From NCBI RefSeq assembly GCF_030014955.1, contig NZ_JAGRPV010000001.1, positions 1,054,001 to 1,118,000 of the forward strand: a DNA stretch of 64,000 nt. Reading direction: 5' to 3'. The translations under genes were made by a program, and so were the position numbers. This stretch comes from Cohnella hashimotonis. Its GTDB lineage: Bacteria; Bacillota; Bacilli; Paenibacillales; Paenibacillaceae. Below the pieces are notes generated by a model. The model searched no databases, was not told where the DNA came from, and saw only the letters and a list, made by a program, of their open reading frames with translations. Below are positions 35,975-44,466 of the stretch, piece by piece (position 1 is the first letter of the stretch; each line of letters begins with the position of its first letter).

Positions 35975-36437
35975 ATGGGTGACGCGCATCGCTTCCGCGG
36001 ACAGCCAAGACAGACGAATGTTCTTGGAGGCTCTGGCCTATCTTTCATGGGCACGGTTTCTAATCCTACTCCCCTTCCATAAATATGCGCGTTTACTAGG
36101 GCAACCTATGTCGGAAACTTCCCTTGAAACGGAACCAGGCAACCGAGAACTCGCTTCCCGCGTCTCCTCCGCCATTCGCAGAGCCGGAAGGCTGACTCCG
36201 CTAGATACGAGATGTTTGGTCCGCGCGATCGCGGCAATGAAAATGCTTAAGCGAAGAGGCGTCGAGAGTACGTTGTACTTAGGTACGGCCAAGGACAAGG
36301 ACGGGCGTATGATCGCTCATGCCTGGCTTCGGTGCGGAAACCTGTACGTGACCGGGGCTACAGAGATGCGGGGGTTCACGGTCGTCGGCAAATTTGCCCG
36401 GCATATCATTCCAGCGGAACATGAGGGATCGCAATGA
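35961..36437 (+). CDS. lasso leader peptidase, transglutaminase-like (B2)
   Basis: A 158-residue cysteine protease that removes the leader with the help of the RRE protein. The catalytic Cys85 (LDTRCLVRAIAAMKML) and His120 (MIAHAWLRCGN) of the transglutaminase-like fold are present. An N-terminal helical part (LAYLSWARFLILLPFHKYARLLG) is usual for B2 proteins. It overlaps both neighbours, so it is tightly coupled. Confidence 0.93.
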   Translation: MSALRWVTRIASADSQDRRMFLEALAYLSWARFLILLPFHKYARLLGQPMSETSLETEPGNRELASRVSSAIRRAGRLTPLDTRCLVRAIAAMKMLKRRGVESTLYLGTAKDKDGRMIAHAWLRCGNLYVTGATEMRGFTVVGKFARHIIPAEHEGSQ

Positions 36438-37639
36438 CGGCAATCGTTAGAGACGAAAATGTTGGCTTCTTTTGCGACGAGATGGCGCTATTGCAGGACT
36501 TGCTGCGCCGGAGCGCAGCGGAAGCGTCGATGGATGACGATCCATTCGCTTCGGTGGATTGGCCCCGTTTTTTGAAGCTTGCCAAAAACCATCGGGTATA
36601 TCCCGTATTGTCGGCGTACCTCAACAAAAAAACGACTGAAATTCCCGACTACGTGAAGGCCGAGCTGGATACGGAAAGTCGGTACAACCGATTCAAGATG
36701 CTTTCGCTGGCTGCAGAGATGAGCAGAATTTCGGCTTGCCTGGCATCGGGCGGCATCCGTTCTCTTGTGCTCAAAGGGCCGTTGCTTGCGCAGGATCTGT
36801 ACGGGGATCTCTCGAAAAGAACCTCCAAGGATCTGGACATCCTCATTCCTGCCGCAAAACTTGATAAGGCAAGGTCCTTATTGGCGGAGCTGGGATATGA
36901 ATGCGAGAGAGAGCAGCTGCCGAACGTGCTGAACGGCTGGAAATGGAGACATCACCATGTTTCCTTCATTCATCCCTCTCATTCCTTACAGATCGAGATC
37001 CATTGGCGTCTGGCGCCGGGACCGGGAAGAGAGCCGGGCTTTGACGATTTATGGTCGCGCAGGCGCGAGCATTCGTTCGGCAGCGGCCAAGTCGCCTATC
37101 TGGGTCCGGAAGATCAATTTTTGTATTTGATTCATCATGGCGCGCGCCACGGCTGGTTCCGGCTCCGCTGGCTCTGCGACATAGACGTTCTGGCCCGTCG
37201 CGAGCTCGATTGGTCCTCATGCGCGCGGTTATCGGCGCGGTACGGGACCGGACATTTGGTCGGGCAGGCGCTTATACTTGCCTCTCGATTTTTTCATACG
37301 CCCGTTCCCAAGGAACTGGAGAGCTTTACAAGATTAAAGCGGGCAGGCGAGCGAATTCCGCAAGTGCTCCTGTTTATTCGGGAATCGCTGGAAAATGCGC
37401 CGCCCGAGCGCGTACGGACATACGAGCGGTATTTGTTTGCCATTAAGCCGCGGAGACAAAAGCTTCTATATTTGCTCAGCCTGCTCTATCCCTATCCTAT
37501 GGATGCCAAAACGCTCCCGTTGCCTGCATCGTTCCACTTTTTGTATTTTCCGTTGCGTCCCGTGCTATGGATATGGAGAAAGCTGGACAGAACGGGCAAA
37601 CCTTCTCTTGTCAAAGGCGGTGAATCTAAACTCCTATGA
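36434..37639 (+). CDS. nucleotidyltransferase-family tailoring protein in the lasso operon
   Basis: A 401-residue protein of the NTP_transf_5 type. The nucleotidyltransferase motif is seen in SLVLKGPLLAQDLYGDLSKRTSKDLDILIP (about residues 110-145), with the Asp pair DLD that binds metal. Family members accompany many Bacillota lasso clusters, including paeninodin-like ones; their reaction is not settled. Together with the kinase it might extend a phosphate added to the peptide tail. Start overlaps the B2 stop by 4 bases and its own stop overlaps the exporter start. Confidence 0.8.
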   Translation: MTAIVRDENVGFFCDEMALLQDLLRRSAAEASMDDDPFASVDWPRFLKLAKNHRVYPVLSAYLNKKTTEIPDYVKAELDTESRYNRFKMLSLAAEMSRISACLASGGIRSLVLKGPLLAQDLYGDLSKRTSKDLDILIPAAKLDKARSLLAELGYECEREQLPNVLNGWKWRHHHVSFIHPSHSLQIEIHWRLAPGPGREPGFDDLWSRRREHSFGSGQVAYLGPEDQFLYLIHHGARHGWFRLRWLCDIDVLARRELDWSSCARLSARYGTGHLVGQALILASRFFHTPVPKELESFTRLKRAGERIPQVLLFIRESLENAPPERVRTYERYLFAIKPRRQKLLYLLSLLYPYPMDAKTLPLPASFHFLYFPLRPVLWIWRKLDRTGKPSLVKGGESKLL

Positions 37640-39435
37640 GATCCGCACTGTTTTTTTTGATGCAGCTGCGTGCATTTGCGGGGCGCGGGCTTTACTGGAA
37701 CGTGCTGGGCATGATTGCGGTCAGCATGTTGGAGGGAATCGGGCTGATACTGCTCATCCCGATGCTTGGCATGGGCGGCATCTCCGGCATAGACGCAGCT
37801 TCATCGCCGATATCGGCCTGGCTCGCTCCGATCAGCGGCCTTCCATCCGCCTGGCAGCTTCCGGTCGTGCTCGGATTATTCGTTTTTATCGTGCTTACGC
37901 AAGCGCTGCTCAAACAAAGGGTCTCTCTGCAAAATGCCAGAATGAATCAAAAGTTTGAATTTCGGCTGCGCAGCGATACGTATCGCGGCATTTTGCAGGC
38001 AAACTGGGAGTATTTCATCCGCATGCGCAAATCCGATCTCATCAATGCGCTAACCGGAGAGCTGGCTCGCGTAAACGGAGGCATCACGCTATCGCTTCAA
38101 TTGCTCGCTTCCGTTATCTTTACCATCATCCAGATCGGCCTGGCGTTCTGGCTGTCGCCGGTCATTACGTTAATCGTGCTGATTTGCGGGGCCGTTTTGG
38201 CATTTTTCATGCGTCGTACGCTGCGTAAAGCGAAAACACTCGGCAACCGGTCGTCCGATCTGGCGAGACAATATCTGGCGGGCATCTCCGATCAGCTTAG
38301 CGGGATCAGGGAGATCAAGACGAATGCGCTGGAGCGATCGCGACTATCCTGGTTAGAGTCGGTTAGCGCTGAAATTCACGAAGAGCAATACGCGTTTTTA
38401 AAGCTCAGAAGCAAATCGCAATCCGCCTACCAGGCCGTCTCCGCCATTCTAATCGCGCTATTTTTGTTCGTATTCGTGCATATGCTCCATACCCGGCTCG
38501 AACAACTGATTTTGATCGTCCTTATCTTCTCCCGTCTATGGCCGCGTTTTACCGGCATTCAATCCAATCTCGAACAGATCGCTTCCTATTTGCCGTCTTT
38601 ACGGTCCGTGCTGGGCATTCAAGCCGATTGCAGGGCCGCGGCGGAGTTGTCCTTCGGGGACGAGATAAAGTCCGAAGGCATGGCGATCCGTCAAGCGCTG
38701 GCGTGCCGATCCGTATACTATCGTTACGATGTCACGCAGCCTCGTTATGCCCTGCGCAATATAGACCTGTCCATTCCGGCGCTGGGCATGACGGCCGTCG
38801 TAGGGCGTTCCGGCGCGGGCAAGAGCACGCTTATCGATTTGCTCATGGGATTGACGACGCCCGAACGGGGAAGCATCGCCATCGACGGAATCCCGTTAAC
38901 CCGGGAGCGATTGCACGCGTTCAGACAATCGGTTGGATACGTTCCGCAGGATCCGTTTTTGTTTAACGATACGATTCGCAACAATCTCTTGCTGGTCAAG
39001 CAGGATGCCTCGGAAAATGAACTTTGGGAGTGTCTGGAATTTTCTGCGTCCGCGGATTTCGTACGCAAGCTTCCGCAAGGGCTGGATACATTTATTGGAG
39101 ACCGCGGCGTACGCTTATCGGGCGGAGAGAGACAGCGGCTCGTCCTGGCCAGGGCGATTCTCCGAAAACCTTCCATCCTTATTTTGGATGAGGCGACAAG
39201 CGCGCTTGATTCGGAAAACGAATTAAAAATCCAGGAGGCGCTGGAGAAGCTGAGAGGCCGTATGACGCTTGTCGTCATCGCTCATCGCTTGTCCACGATT
39301 AGAGGCGCGAATCAAGTTATCGTTCTGGATCAAGGCGAAGTCGTACAATCCGGCTCGTTTTCCGAGCTGGCCGCCGAGAAAAGGGGACTATTCGGCAGTC
39401 TTCTGGAAAACCAGACCTTGGCCGCTTCGGGTTAA
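37636..39435 (+). CDS. lasso peptide ABC exporter (fused permease-ATPase)
   Basis: A 599-residue half-transporter that should pump the mature lasso peptide out of the cell. About six membrane segments fill residues 1-310. The ATPase domain has Walker A VGRSGAGKST, signature LSGGERQRL, Walker B ILILDEAT and the H-loop IAHRLST. There is no N-terminal C39 peptidase domain, consistent with B2 removing the leader. It is the last gene before tandem terminators. Confidence 0.93.
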   Translation: MRSALFFLMQLRAFAGRGLYWNVLGMIAVSMLEGIGLILLIPMLGMGGISGIDAASSPISAWLAPISGLPSAWQLPVVLGLFVFIVLTQALLKQRVSLQNARMNQKFEFRLRSDTYRGILQANWEYFIRMRKSDLINALTGELARVNGGITLSLQLLASVIFTIIQIGLAFWLSPVITLIVLICGAVLAFFMRRTLRKAKTLGNRSSDLARQYLAGISDQLSGIREIKTNALERSRLSWLESVSAEIHEEQYAFLKLRSKSQSAYQAVSAILIALFLFVFVHMLHTRLEQLILIVLIFSRLWPRFTGIQSNLEQIASYLPSLRSVLGIQADCRAAAELSFGDEIKSEGMAIRQALACRSVYYRYDVTQPRYALRNIDLSIPALGMTAVVGRSGAGKSTLIDLLMGLTTPERGSIAIDGIPLTRERLHAFRQSVGYVPQDPFLFNDTIRNNLLLVKQDASENELWECLEFSASADFVRKLPQGLDTFIGDRGVRLSGGERQRLVLARAILRKPSILILDEATSALDSENELKIQEALEKLRGRMTLVVIAHRLSTIRGANQVIVLDQGEVVQSGSFSELAAEKRGLFGSLLENQTLAASG

Positions 39436-39481
39436 AGCGCGTAAATACGCGGCATGTTTCTATAAGAATATGCAACGAATC

Positions 39482-39520
39482 AACGGAACAACGCGAGTCC
39501 ATTCGCTTGTTCCGTTTTTT
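39482..39520 (+). terminator. rho-independent terminator of the lasso operon
   Basis: AACGGAACAA (39482-39491) pairs perfectly with TTGTTCCGTT (39507-39516), followed by a T6 run. It is about 45 bases after the exporter stop. Confidence 0.9.
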
Positions 39521-39529
39521 CTCGTTTTT

Positions 39530-39553
39530 GAAGCCGAGCCCGGCTTCTTTTTT
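39530..39553 (+). terminator. second, tandem terminator
   Basis: GAAGCCG (39530-39536) and CGGCTTC (39541-39547) form a 7-bp stem with an AGCC loop and T6 tail. Two terminators in a row insulate the exopolysaccharide promoter from the lasso operon. Confidence 0.8.
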
Positions 39554-39675
39554 CGACAAACGCGAGAGGTTGCCGAACCGTATCGTTGGAAGCGCTTAAG
39601 AGAAAATTGCAGGTATATCGCCGATTTTTTGCCGCAACGCCGTTTGGACGAAGCCGACAAAACTCCAAAAATCAT

Positions 39676-39704
39676 TTGACAGGATACAAATTGTATCATA
39701 AACT
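39676..39704 (+). promoter_or_regulatory. promoter of the exopolysaccharide operon
   Basis: TTGACA at 39676-39681 and TAAACT at 39699-39704, spacing 17. The spacer is filled by a perfect GATACA palindrome. Confidence 0.65.
39683..39697. promoter_or_regulatory. perfect GATACANNNTGTATC operator inside the EPS promoter
   Basis: GATACA-AAT-TGTATC lies exactly between the -35 and -10 boxes, the ideal place to exclude RNA polymerase. Confidence 0.78.
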
Positions 39705-39717
39705 AATGCTGTCCTAG

Positions 39718-39732
39718 GATACGAAGTGTATC
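39718..39732. promoter_or_regulatory. second GATACA-type operator at the EPS start region
   Basis: GATACG-AAG-TGTATC matches 11 of 12 arm positions, and the dyad extends outward by three bases (AGGATAC to GTATCCT). It begins 13 bases after the -10 box, as in the lasso promoter. The centres of the two sites are 35 bases apart. Confidence 0.75.
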
Positions 39733-39801
39733 CTTTGTTTACATCACATCGTCCAAATCAATCTTCTGTATCACCACATTAATGCTTAGGGGCGGATAAA
39801 C

Positions 39802-40569
39802 ATGGATCTGGAATTCAAAAAGTACATGACGGCAGTCAAGAAGCGCTTCTGGGTCATTGTTCTTGCGGTGTTGGTGGCCTGCGCTTCCGCTTTCTTTTAT
39901 TCGCGAAGCATGGAGGCCGATTACTATTCGGCCAGCACCAAGCTGATCGTGAACAAAACGTCCCAGGTGCTCGGCGGCGAGCAGATGGATCTCAACGCAA
40001 TTGGCGTGAGCATGCAGCTCATGGGAACGTATGCGCAAATCATTTTATCGCCGGCCATTATGGATAAGGTCGTCGAACAATATCCCGATCTGGGACTCAC
40101 ATCGAATGGGCTTACGGGCATGATCACCGTGCGGCCTCTCGGCGAGACCCAGGTCATGGTCATCGCTGCGCGCGATACGAGCTACGCACGGGCCGCCGAG
40201 GCCGTAAACGCCGTGACGGACGTGTTCCAGGCGGAGATTCCCAAGATCATGAAAGTAGACAATGTGACGGTCCTGAACAAGGCTAAAGAAAATGAACCCA
40301 CCGCTCCTACCGGTCAAAGCCTTACTAAAAATATGATGATTGCTTTTCTCGTCGCCTTCACGCTGGCGACCGGCGTTATCGTTCTTTTAGAGTATTTGGA
40401 CACGTCAATCAAATCCGAAGAGGAAATCTGGCAGCTATTCGGGGTGCAAACCTTCGCGGTCGTTCCCCGCATACGAAAGAGAGACTTTCGCCGGAAACTC
40501 AAAAAAGCAGAAGGGGCCGAGCGGCCTGTCCATGCAACGGCAACGATTAGAACGGAGGGCAAAGCCTGA
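39802..40569 (+). CDS. Wzz-type chain-length/BY-kinase activator protein
   Basis: Membrane modulator of polysaccharide polymerisation, 255 residues, equivalent in position to YveK/EpsA or CapA. Two membrane segments flank an extracellular domain: about residues 15-36 (FWVIVLAVLVACASAFFYS) and 178-198 (MIAFLVAFTLATGVIVLLEYL). The short cytoplasmic tail after the second segment should contact the kinase that follows with a 1-base overlap. First gene of the operon, with the GATACA-containing promoter upstream. Confidence 0.92.
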   Translation: MDLEFKKYMTAVKKRFWVIVLAVLVACASAFFYSRSMEADYYSASTKLIVNKTSQVLGGEQMDLNAIGVSMQLMGTYAQIILSPAIMDKVVEQYPDLGLTSNGLTGMITVRPLGETQVMVIAARDTSYARAAEAVNAVTDVFQAEIPKIMKVDNVTVLNKAKENEPTAPTGQSLTKNMMIAFLVAFTLATGVIVLLEYLDTSIKSEEEIWQLFGVQTFAVVPRIRKRDFRRKLKKAEGAERPVHATATIRTEGKA

Positions 40570-41219
40570 TGACCACCCCCGCATTGAGATCCGCGACTAT
40601 TATGGACAGCAACCCCTTTTCGCCAGTCTCCGAAACGTACCACACGCTAAGGGCCAACATTGAATTTCTGTCGAACAAAAATCCGATCGAAGCGATTACG
40701 ATCACCTCCACCGAATGGGGCGAAGGCCGGACGACAACGGCGGTCAATCTGGCGCTTGCCTACTCGAGATCCGGCAAAAAGGTGCTTTTGATCGACGCGG
40801 ATTTGAGGAGGCCTACGCTGCATGCGATTCTGGGGCAGCTTCGCAGAGACGGGCTAAGCAACTACCTGGCTAACCAGCAGACGCTTCAAGACATCGTTAA
40901 AGAATCCGGCTATTCCAATCTTCATGTGATTACGGCTGGCGATCAACTGCCAGGGCCGACCGAGCTGCTGTCCTCGGGCAGACTCGCAGAGCTGTTCGAA
41001 GAGCTGAAAGGTCGTTACGATCGCGTCATCGTGGACGCATCGCCTTTGACGGCCGCGGCCGACGCGCAGATCGTGGCTGCCGCTACAGATGGCGTCGTGC
41101 TCGTCGTCGCGTACGCGAGCACGAAGCGGGCCGAGCTGCAGAAGACCGCGAAGACGCTCTCCCAGAACGGAACGCCATTGCTCGGAATCGTGCTTAATAA
41201 GGCCGAACGCAACGGATAA
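40569..41219 (+). CDS. CpsD/CapB-type BY-kinase homologue with altered Walker A
   Basis: A 216-residue ParA/MinD-like protein in the place of the EpsB tyrosine kinase. The Walker A motif reads WGEGRTTTAVNLA (residues 50-62), with Arg54 where the catalytic Lys of GxGKST is expected. The Walker A' motif KVLLIDADLRRP (71-82) is intact. The chain ends GIVLNKAERNG with no tyrosine cluster, although family members usually carry one. It is thus possibly a kinase-impaired regulator, or it uses Arg in the P-loop. It overlaps the Wzz gene by one base. Confidence 0.88.
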   Translation: MTTPALRSATIMDSNPFSPVSETYHTLRANIEFLSNKNPIEAITITSTEWGEGRTTTAVNLALAYSRSGKKVLLIDADLRRPTLHAILGQLRRDGLSNYLANQQTLQDIVKESGYSNLHVITAGDQLPGPTELLSSGRLAELFEELKGRYDRVIVDASPLTAAADAQIVAAATDGVVLVVAYASTKRAELQKTAKTLSQNGTPLLGIVLNKAERNG

Positions 41220-41239
41220 AGGACTACGGATAAAAGACT

Positions 41240-41400
41240 TCTACATAAATCGATGCGTCGTATCGACGGACGCAAGGTAATGCCTACCGGACCTTTATCA
41301 CCGTAGGCACTCGGCCATGCTGTGGGTGATTCGTCACCTTAGGCGTGCATCGTCAAGGGTGTGGCGTGAGGAGGGGTTAGATGCCCCGATTTCTATTTTT
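41240..41400 (+). ncRNA. structured leader between kinase and galU genes, possible EAR/epsC-like element
   Basis: The operon has a 220-base gap here, its only long one. It contains TGCCTAC/GTAGGCA (41281-41287 and 41303-41309), GGTGA-TTCG-TCACC (41325-41338, a UUCG-type loop) and the hairpin CGTCG/CGACG near 41257-41268. In Bacillus subtilis the eps-associated RNA that promotes readthrough lies in the same position, after the second eps gene. Match to that RNA was not tested; the call rests on position and hairpins. Confidence 0.4.
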
Positions 41401-41439
41401 ATTGATTTTCGAAAGACTGACCGGAGGTGACGCAGTTTT

Positions 41440-42330
41440 ATGAGCAAAGTCCGCAAAGCGATTATTCCCGCGGCAGGGCTGGGCACCAGGTTCTTGCCCG
41501 CTACCAAAGCTATGCCGAAGGAGATGCTGCCGATCATCGATAAGCCTACGATCCAATATATCGTAGAAGAAGCGGTGGAATCGGGCATCGAAGATATCAT
41601 TATCGTGACGGGCAAGGGCAAGCGGTCGATCGAAGATCATTTCGATCACGCCTTCGAATTGGAGAGCAACCTGGCCGAGAAGGGGAAGCTCAAGCTGCTG
41701 GAGGAGGTCCGACGGTCCTCGAAGGTCGAGATTCACTACATCCGGCAAAAGGAACCGAAGGGACTTGGCCACGCGGTTTGGTGCGCGCGCCGGTTTATCG
41801 GCGACGAGCCCTTTGCCGTCCTGCTCGGCGACGACATCGTTCGCTCCGAGGTGCCTTGCCTCAAGCAGCTCATCCATCAATACGAGCACACCGAATCGCC
41901 GATTATCGGCGTGCAGCCGGTATCGGATCAGGAGACGCAGCGCTATGGCATTATCGATCCCGCCAGCAAAGACGGCCCGATGTACAAGGTGGCCAATTTC
42001 GTTGAAAAGCCGGCTCTCGGCACGGCGCCGTCCAATCTGGCCATTATGGGGCGATATGTTTTAACGCCCGAGATCTTCCCGTTTCTCGAGCTGCAGGAAC
42101 AAGGCGTCGGGGGCGAGATTCAACTGACCGATGCGATCTCCAAGCTGAACGCTGTCCGGCAGGCGTACGCCTACCATTTCTCTGGGAAGCGGTACGATGT
42201 GGGCGAAAAGCTGGGCTTCATTTTAACGACGATCGACTTTGCCTTGCAGAACGAGGAGCTTCGTAAACCGCTGCTGGAAGCCATGGAGATTCTCATGCAG
42301 TCCGCATATACGACTGGCGCGATCAGTTAA
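41440..42330 (+). CDS. galU: UTP-glucose-1-phosphate uridylyltransferase
   Basis: Makes UDP-glucose for polysaccharide synthesis and for the UDP-glucose dehydrogenase encoded two genes later. The 296 residues match GalU length. Motifs: [26 protein letters not shown] (nucleotide loop, positions 6-31), [17 protein letters not shown] and VEKPA. A GGAGGTGA site precedes the ATG. Confidence 0.95.
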   Translation: MSKVRKAIIPAAGLGTRFLPATKAMPKEMLPIIDKPTIQYIVEEAVESGIEDIIIVTGKGKRSIEDHFDHAFELESNLAEKGKLKLLEEVRRSSKVEIHYIRQKEPKGLGHAVWCARRFIGDEPFAVLLGDDIVRSEVPCLKQLIHQYEHTESPIIGVQPVSDQETQRYGIIDPASKDGPMYKVANFVEKPALGTAPSNLAIMGRYVLTPEIFPFLELQEQGVGGEIQLTDAISKLNAVRQAYAYHFSGKRYDVGEKLGFILTTIDFALQNEELRKPLLEAMEILMQSAYTTGAIS

Positions 42331-42339
42331 GGAGGACAC

Positions 42340-43035
42340 ATGGCGAAATCTTCCAAGGAAATGGAAATGGCATACGCCGGCGTCTCCTATCCCTCAGCGG
42401 GGCTCGCGAGGAGCGCGCCGAGATCGCATCGATCTTACGAACGTTCCAAGCGGCTGCTCGATATCTTGATGGCGGCGATCGGATTGGTCGTGCTGAGTCC
42501 GCTGATGGTCATGGTGGCCGTCTTGATCAAGATCGACGATCCGCGCGGCGGCGTCCTGTTCAGGCAGGTGCGGGTCGGCAAGTGGGGACAAGAGTTCACG
42601 ATGTTCAAGTTCCGGTCGATGGCCGTAGATGCGGAGCAAAGGCTGGAACAACTGCTGCAGCTTAACGAGATCCAGGGCAAAATGTTCAAAATGAAAAACG
42701 ATCCGAGAATTACGAGAATCGGCCGGTTGCTGCGAAAGACGAGCCTAGACGAGCTGCCCCAGCTCTGGAACGTGCTGACGGGAGAGATGAGCCTCGTCGG
42801 TCCGAGACCTTCGCTGCCGCGAGAGGTGGAGCAATATACGATCGCGGAGCGGGAACGGCTGCATGTCATTCCGGGCTGCACGGGATTGTGGCAGGTCAGC
42901 GGGAGAAGCCGACTGAGCTTCGAGCAGATGGTAGCGCTCGACTTATATTACATTCGCCACCGGAACCTGCGCATGGATATCGGATTGATATTCCGTACGT
43001 TCAAGGTCATGATTTTGAAAAGCGATGCGTTTTAA
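42340..43035 (+). CDS. undecaprenyl-phosphate sugar-1-phosphate transferase
   Basis: Priming enzyme that starts the repeat unit on the lipid carrier, 231 residues of the bacterial sugar transferase family. A membrane hairpin (KRLLDILMAAIGLVVLSPLMVMVAVLI) is followed by the conserved catalytic region GGVLFRQVRVG, FTMFKFRSM, KTSLDELPQLWNVLTGEMSLVGPRP. Typical substrates are UDP-glucose or UDP-galactose. TAAGGAGG serves as ribosome site. Confidence 0.94.
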   Translation: MAKSSKEMEMAYAGVSYPSAGLARSAPRSHRSYERSKRLLDILMAAIGLVVLSPLMVMVAVLIKIDDPRGGVLFRQVRVGKWGQEFTMFKFRSMAVDAEQRLEQLLQLNEIQGKMFKMKNDPRITRIGRLLRKTSLDELPQLWNVLTGEMSLVGPRPSLPREVEQYTIAERERLHVIPGCTGLWQVSGRSRLSFEQMVALDLYYIRHRNLRMDIGLIFRTFKVMILKSDAF

Positions 43036-43064
43036 GAAACGCATGGCGATGCCGGAGGTTAACG

Positions 43065-44432
43065 ATGAAAGTAACGGTGATCGGCACGGGCTACGTGGGC
43101 CTGACAACGGGCATTTGCTTGGCCTATATCGGGCATGAGGTCGTGTGCGCAGATACGAACGAGAGCAAGGTCCGGCAATTGCGGGACGGCCATATTCCGA
43201 TTTATGAGTACGGCTTGCCGGAGATGCTTGCAGCGAGCGGGGAACGGATTCGTTTTACCGCACAATGCCGGCAAGCTGTCGGAACCGCCGATATCGTCAT
43301 TCTGGCCGTGGGTACGCCGGCAAAGGCGGAGGGCGCTCCGGAGCTTGCTTACCTGTACGCGGCCATGGAAACGGTACTGGACGGCATAGCCGAAAAGCAG
43401 ACCCCGACGCTCGTCGTCAATAAAAGCACGGTACCCGTCGGCACCGGCGATAAGCTGGCGGCGATGGCGGCATCCCGCGGAATCTCCCATCGCGTCGAGA
43501 TTGCCTCGAATCCGGAGTTTCTCCGTCAAGGCAGCGCGATGCCGGATACGCTCTATCCCGAACGAATCGTCGCCGGCGGCTCTCCGACTGCTCAAGCGGC
43601 GTTAAAAGAGCTTTACGGTCCGCTCCTCCGACAGGATTTTTCTCCTCCCGCGCTTGCTCCCAGGCCGCCCGGCCTTGCGTCGGTTCCCTTTTTTGCCGTG
43701 GATCTGAAAAGCGCGGAGCTCGGCAAGTATGCGGCCAACGCCTTTCTGGCTATGAAAATCAGCTTTATTAACGAGATGGCCAACCTGTGCGATCGCGTCG
43801 GTGCGGACGTTTCGGAGATCGCCGGGATATTGGGATCCGACTCCCGTATCGGCAAGGCGTTTTTGCAGGCTGGCATCGGCTACGGCGGAAGCTGTTTTCC
43901 GAAGGATACCAAAGCGCTGCACCACATTGCGGGCACGAGCGGCTACGATTTTAAGCTGTTATCCTCCGTGATCGAAGTCAACCGGTTCCAGAAATACGTG
44001 CTCGTCGGAAAGCTTCGCAGCGCCTTGGGCGCGCTTGACGGCCGGCGGGTGACGATCTTGGGCCTCACCTTCAAACCCGAAACGGACGATATGCGCGAAG
44101 CGCCCAGCCTGCCGATCATCGAGGCGCTGCTTGCCGAAGGCGCATGCGTTACGGCGCACGATCCGGTCGGCCTGCCTGCGGCTAAGGCATTGCTGCCCGC
44201 CGAGGCGAAGACGACGACGAATCTGGACGAAGCGCTCCAGGACGCGGATGCGGCGGTGCTCGTGACCGAATGGCCGGTCTACCTGAATTATGGAGGACGT
44301 ACATATCGCCAGCGGATGAGGCAGCCTATTTTCGTGGACGGCCGCAACGCTTTGCCGGTCTCCGACAGAGGCTGGCTGGACTATTACGGGGTAGGGATGC
44401 GCGCGTTGCCCTCGGCGGCACTCTCGACCTGA
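43065..44432 (+). CDS. UDP-glucose 6-dehydrogenase
   Basis: Oxidises UDP-glucose to UDP-glucuronate with NAD, so the polymer is probably acidic. The chosen ATG at 43065 has a GGAGG site and begins with the NAD motif VIGTGYVGLTTGICLA; the upstream part of the frame overlaps the priming transferase. Other motifs are NPEFLRQGSAM, GKYAANAFLAMKISFINE and the catalytic Cys277 in GYGGSCFPKDTKAL. The length of 455 residues is normal. Confidence 0.94.
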   Translation: MKVTVIGTGYVGLTTGICLAYIGHEVVCADTNESKVRQLRDGHIPIYEYGLPEMLAASGERIRFTAQCRQAVGTADIVILAVGTPAKAEGAPELAYLYAAMETVLDGIAEKQTPTLVVNKSTVPVGTGDKLAAMAASRGISHRVEIASNPEFLRQGSAMPDTLYPERIVAGGSPTAQAALKELYGPLLRQDFSPPALAPRPPGLASVPFFAVDLKSAELGKYAANAFLAMKISFINEMANLCDRVGADVSEIAGILGSDSRIGKAFLQAGIGYGGSCFPKDTKALHHIAGTSGYDFKLLSSVIEVNRFQKYVLVGKLRSALGALDGRRVTILGLTFKPETDDMREAPSLPIIEALLAEGACVTAHDPVGLPAAKALLPAEAKTTTNLDEALQDADAAVLVTEWPVYLNYGGRTYRQRMRQPIFVDGRNALPVSDRGWLDYYGVGMRALPSAALST

Positions 44433-44466
44433 ACGGCAAGGAAGACATGAATGGCAGGGAAGAAGA

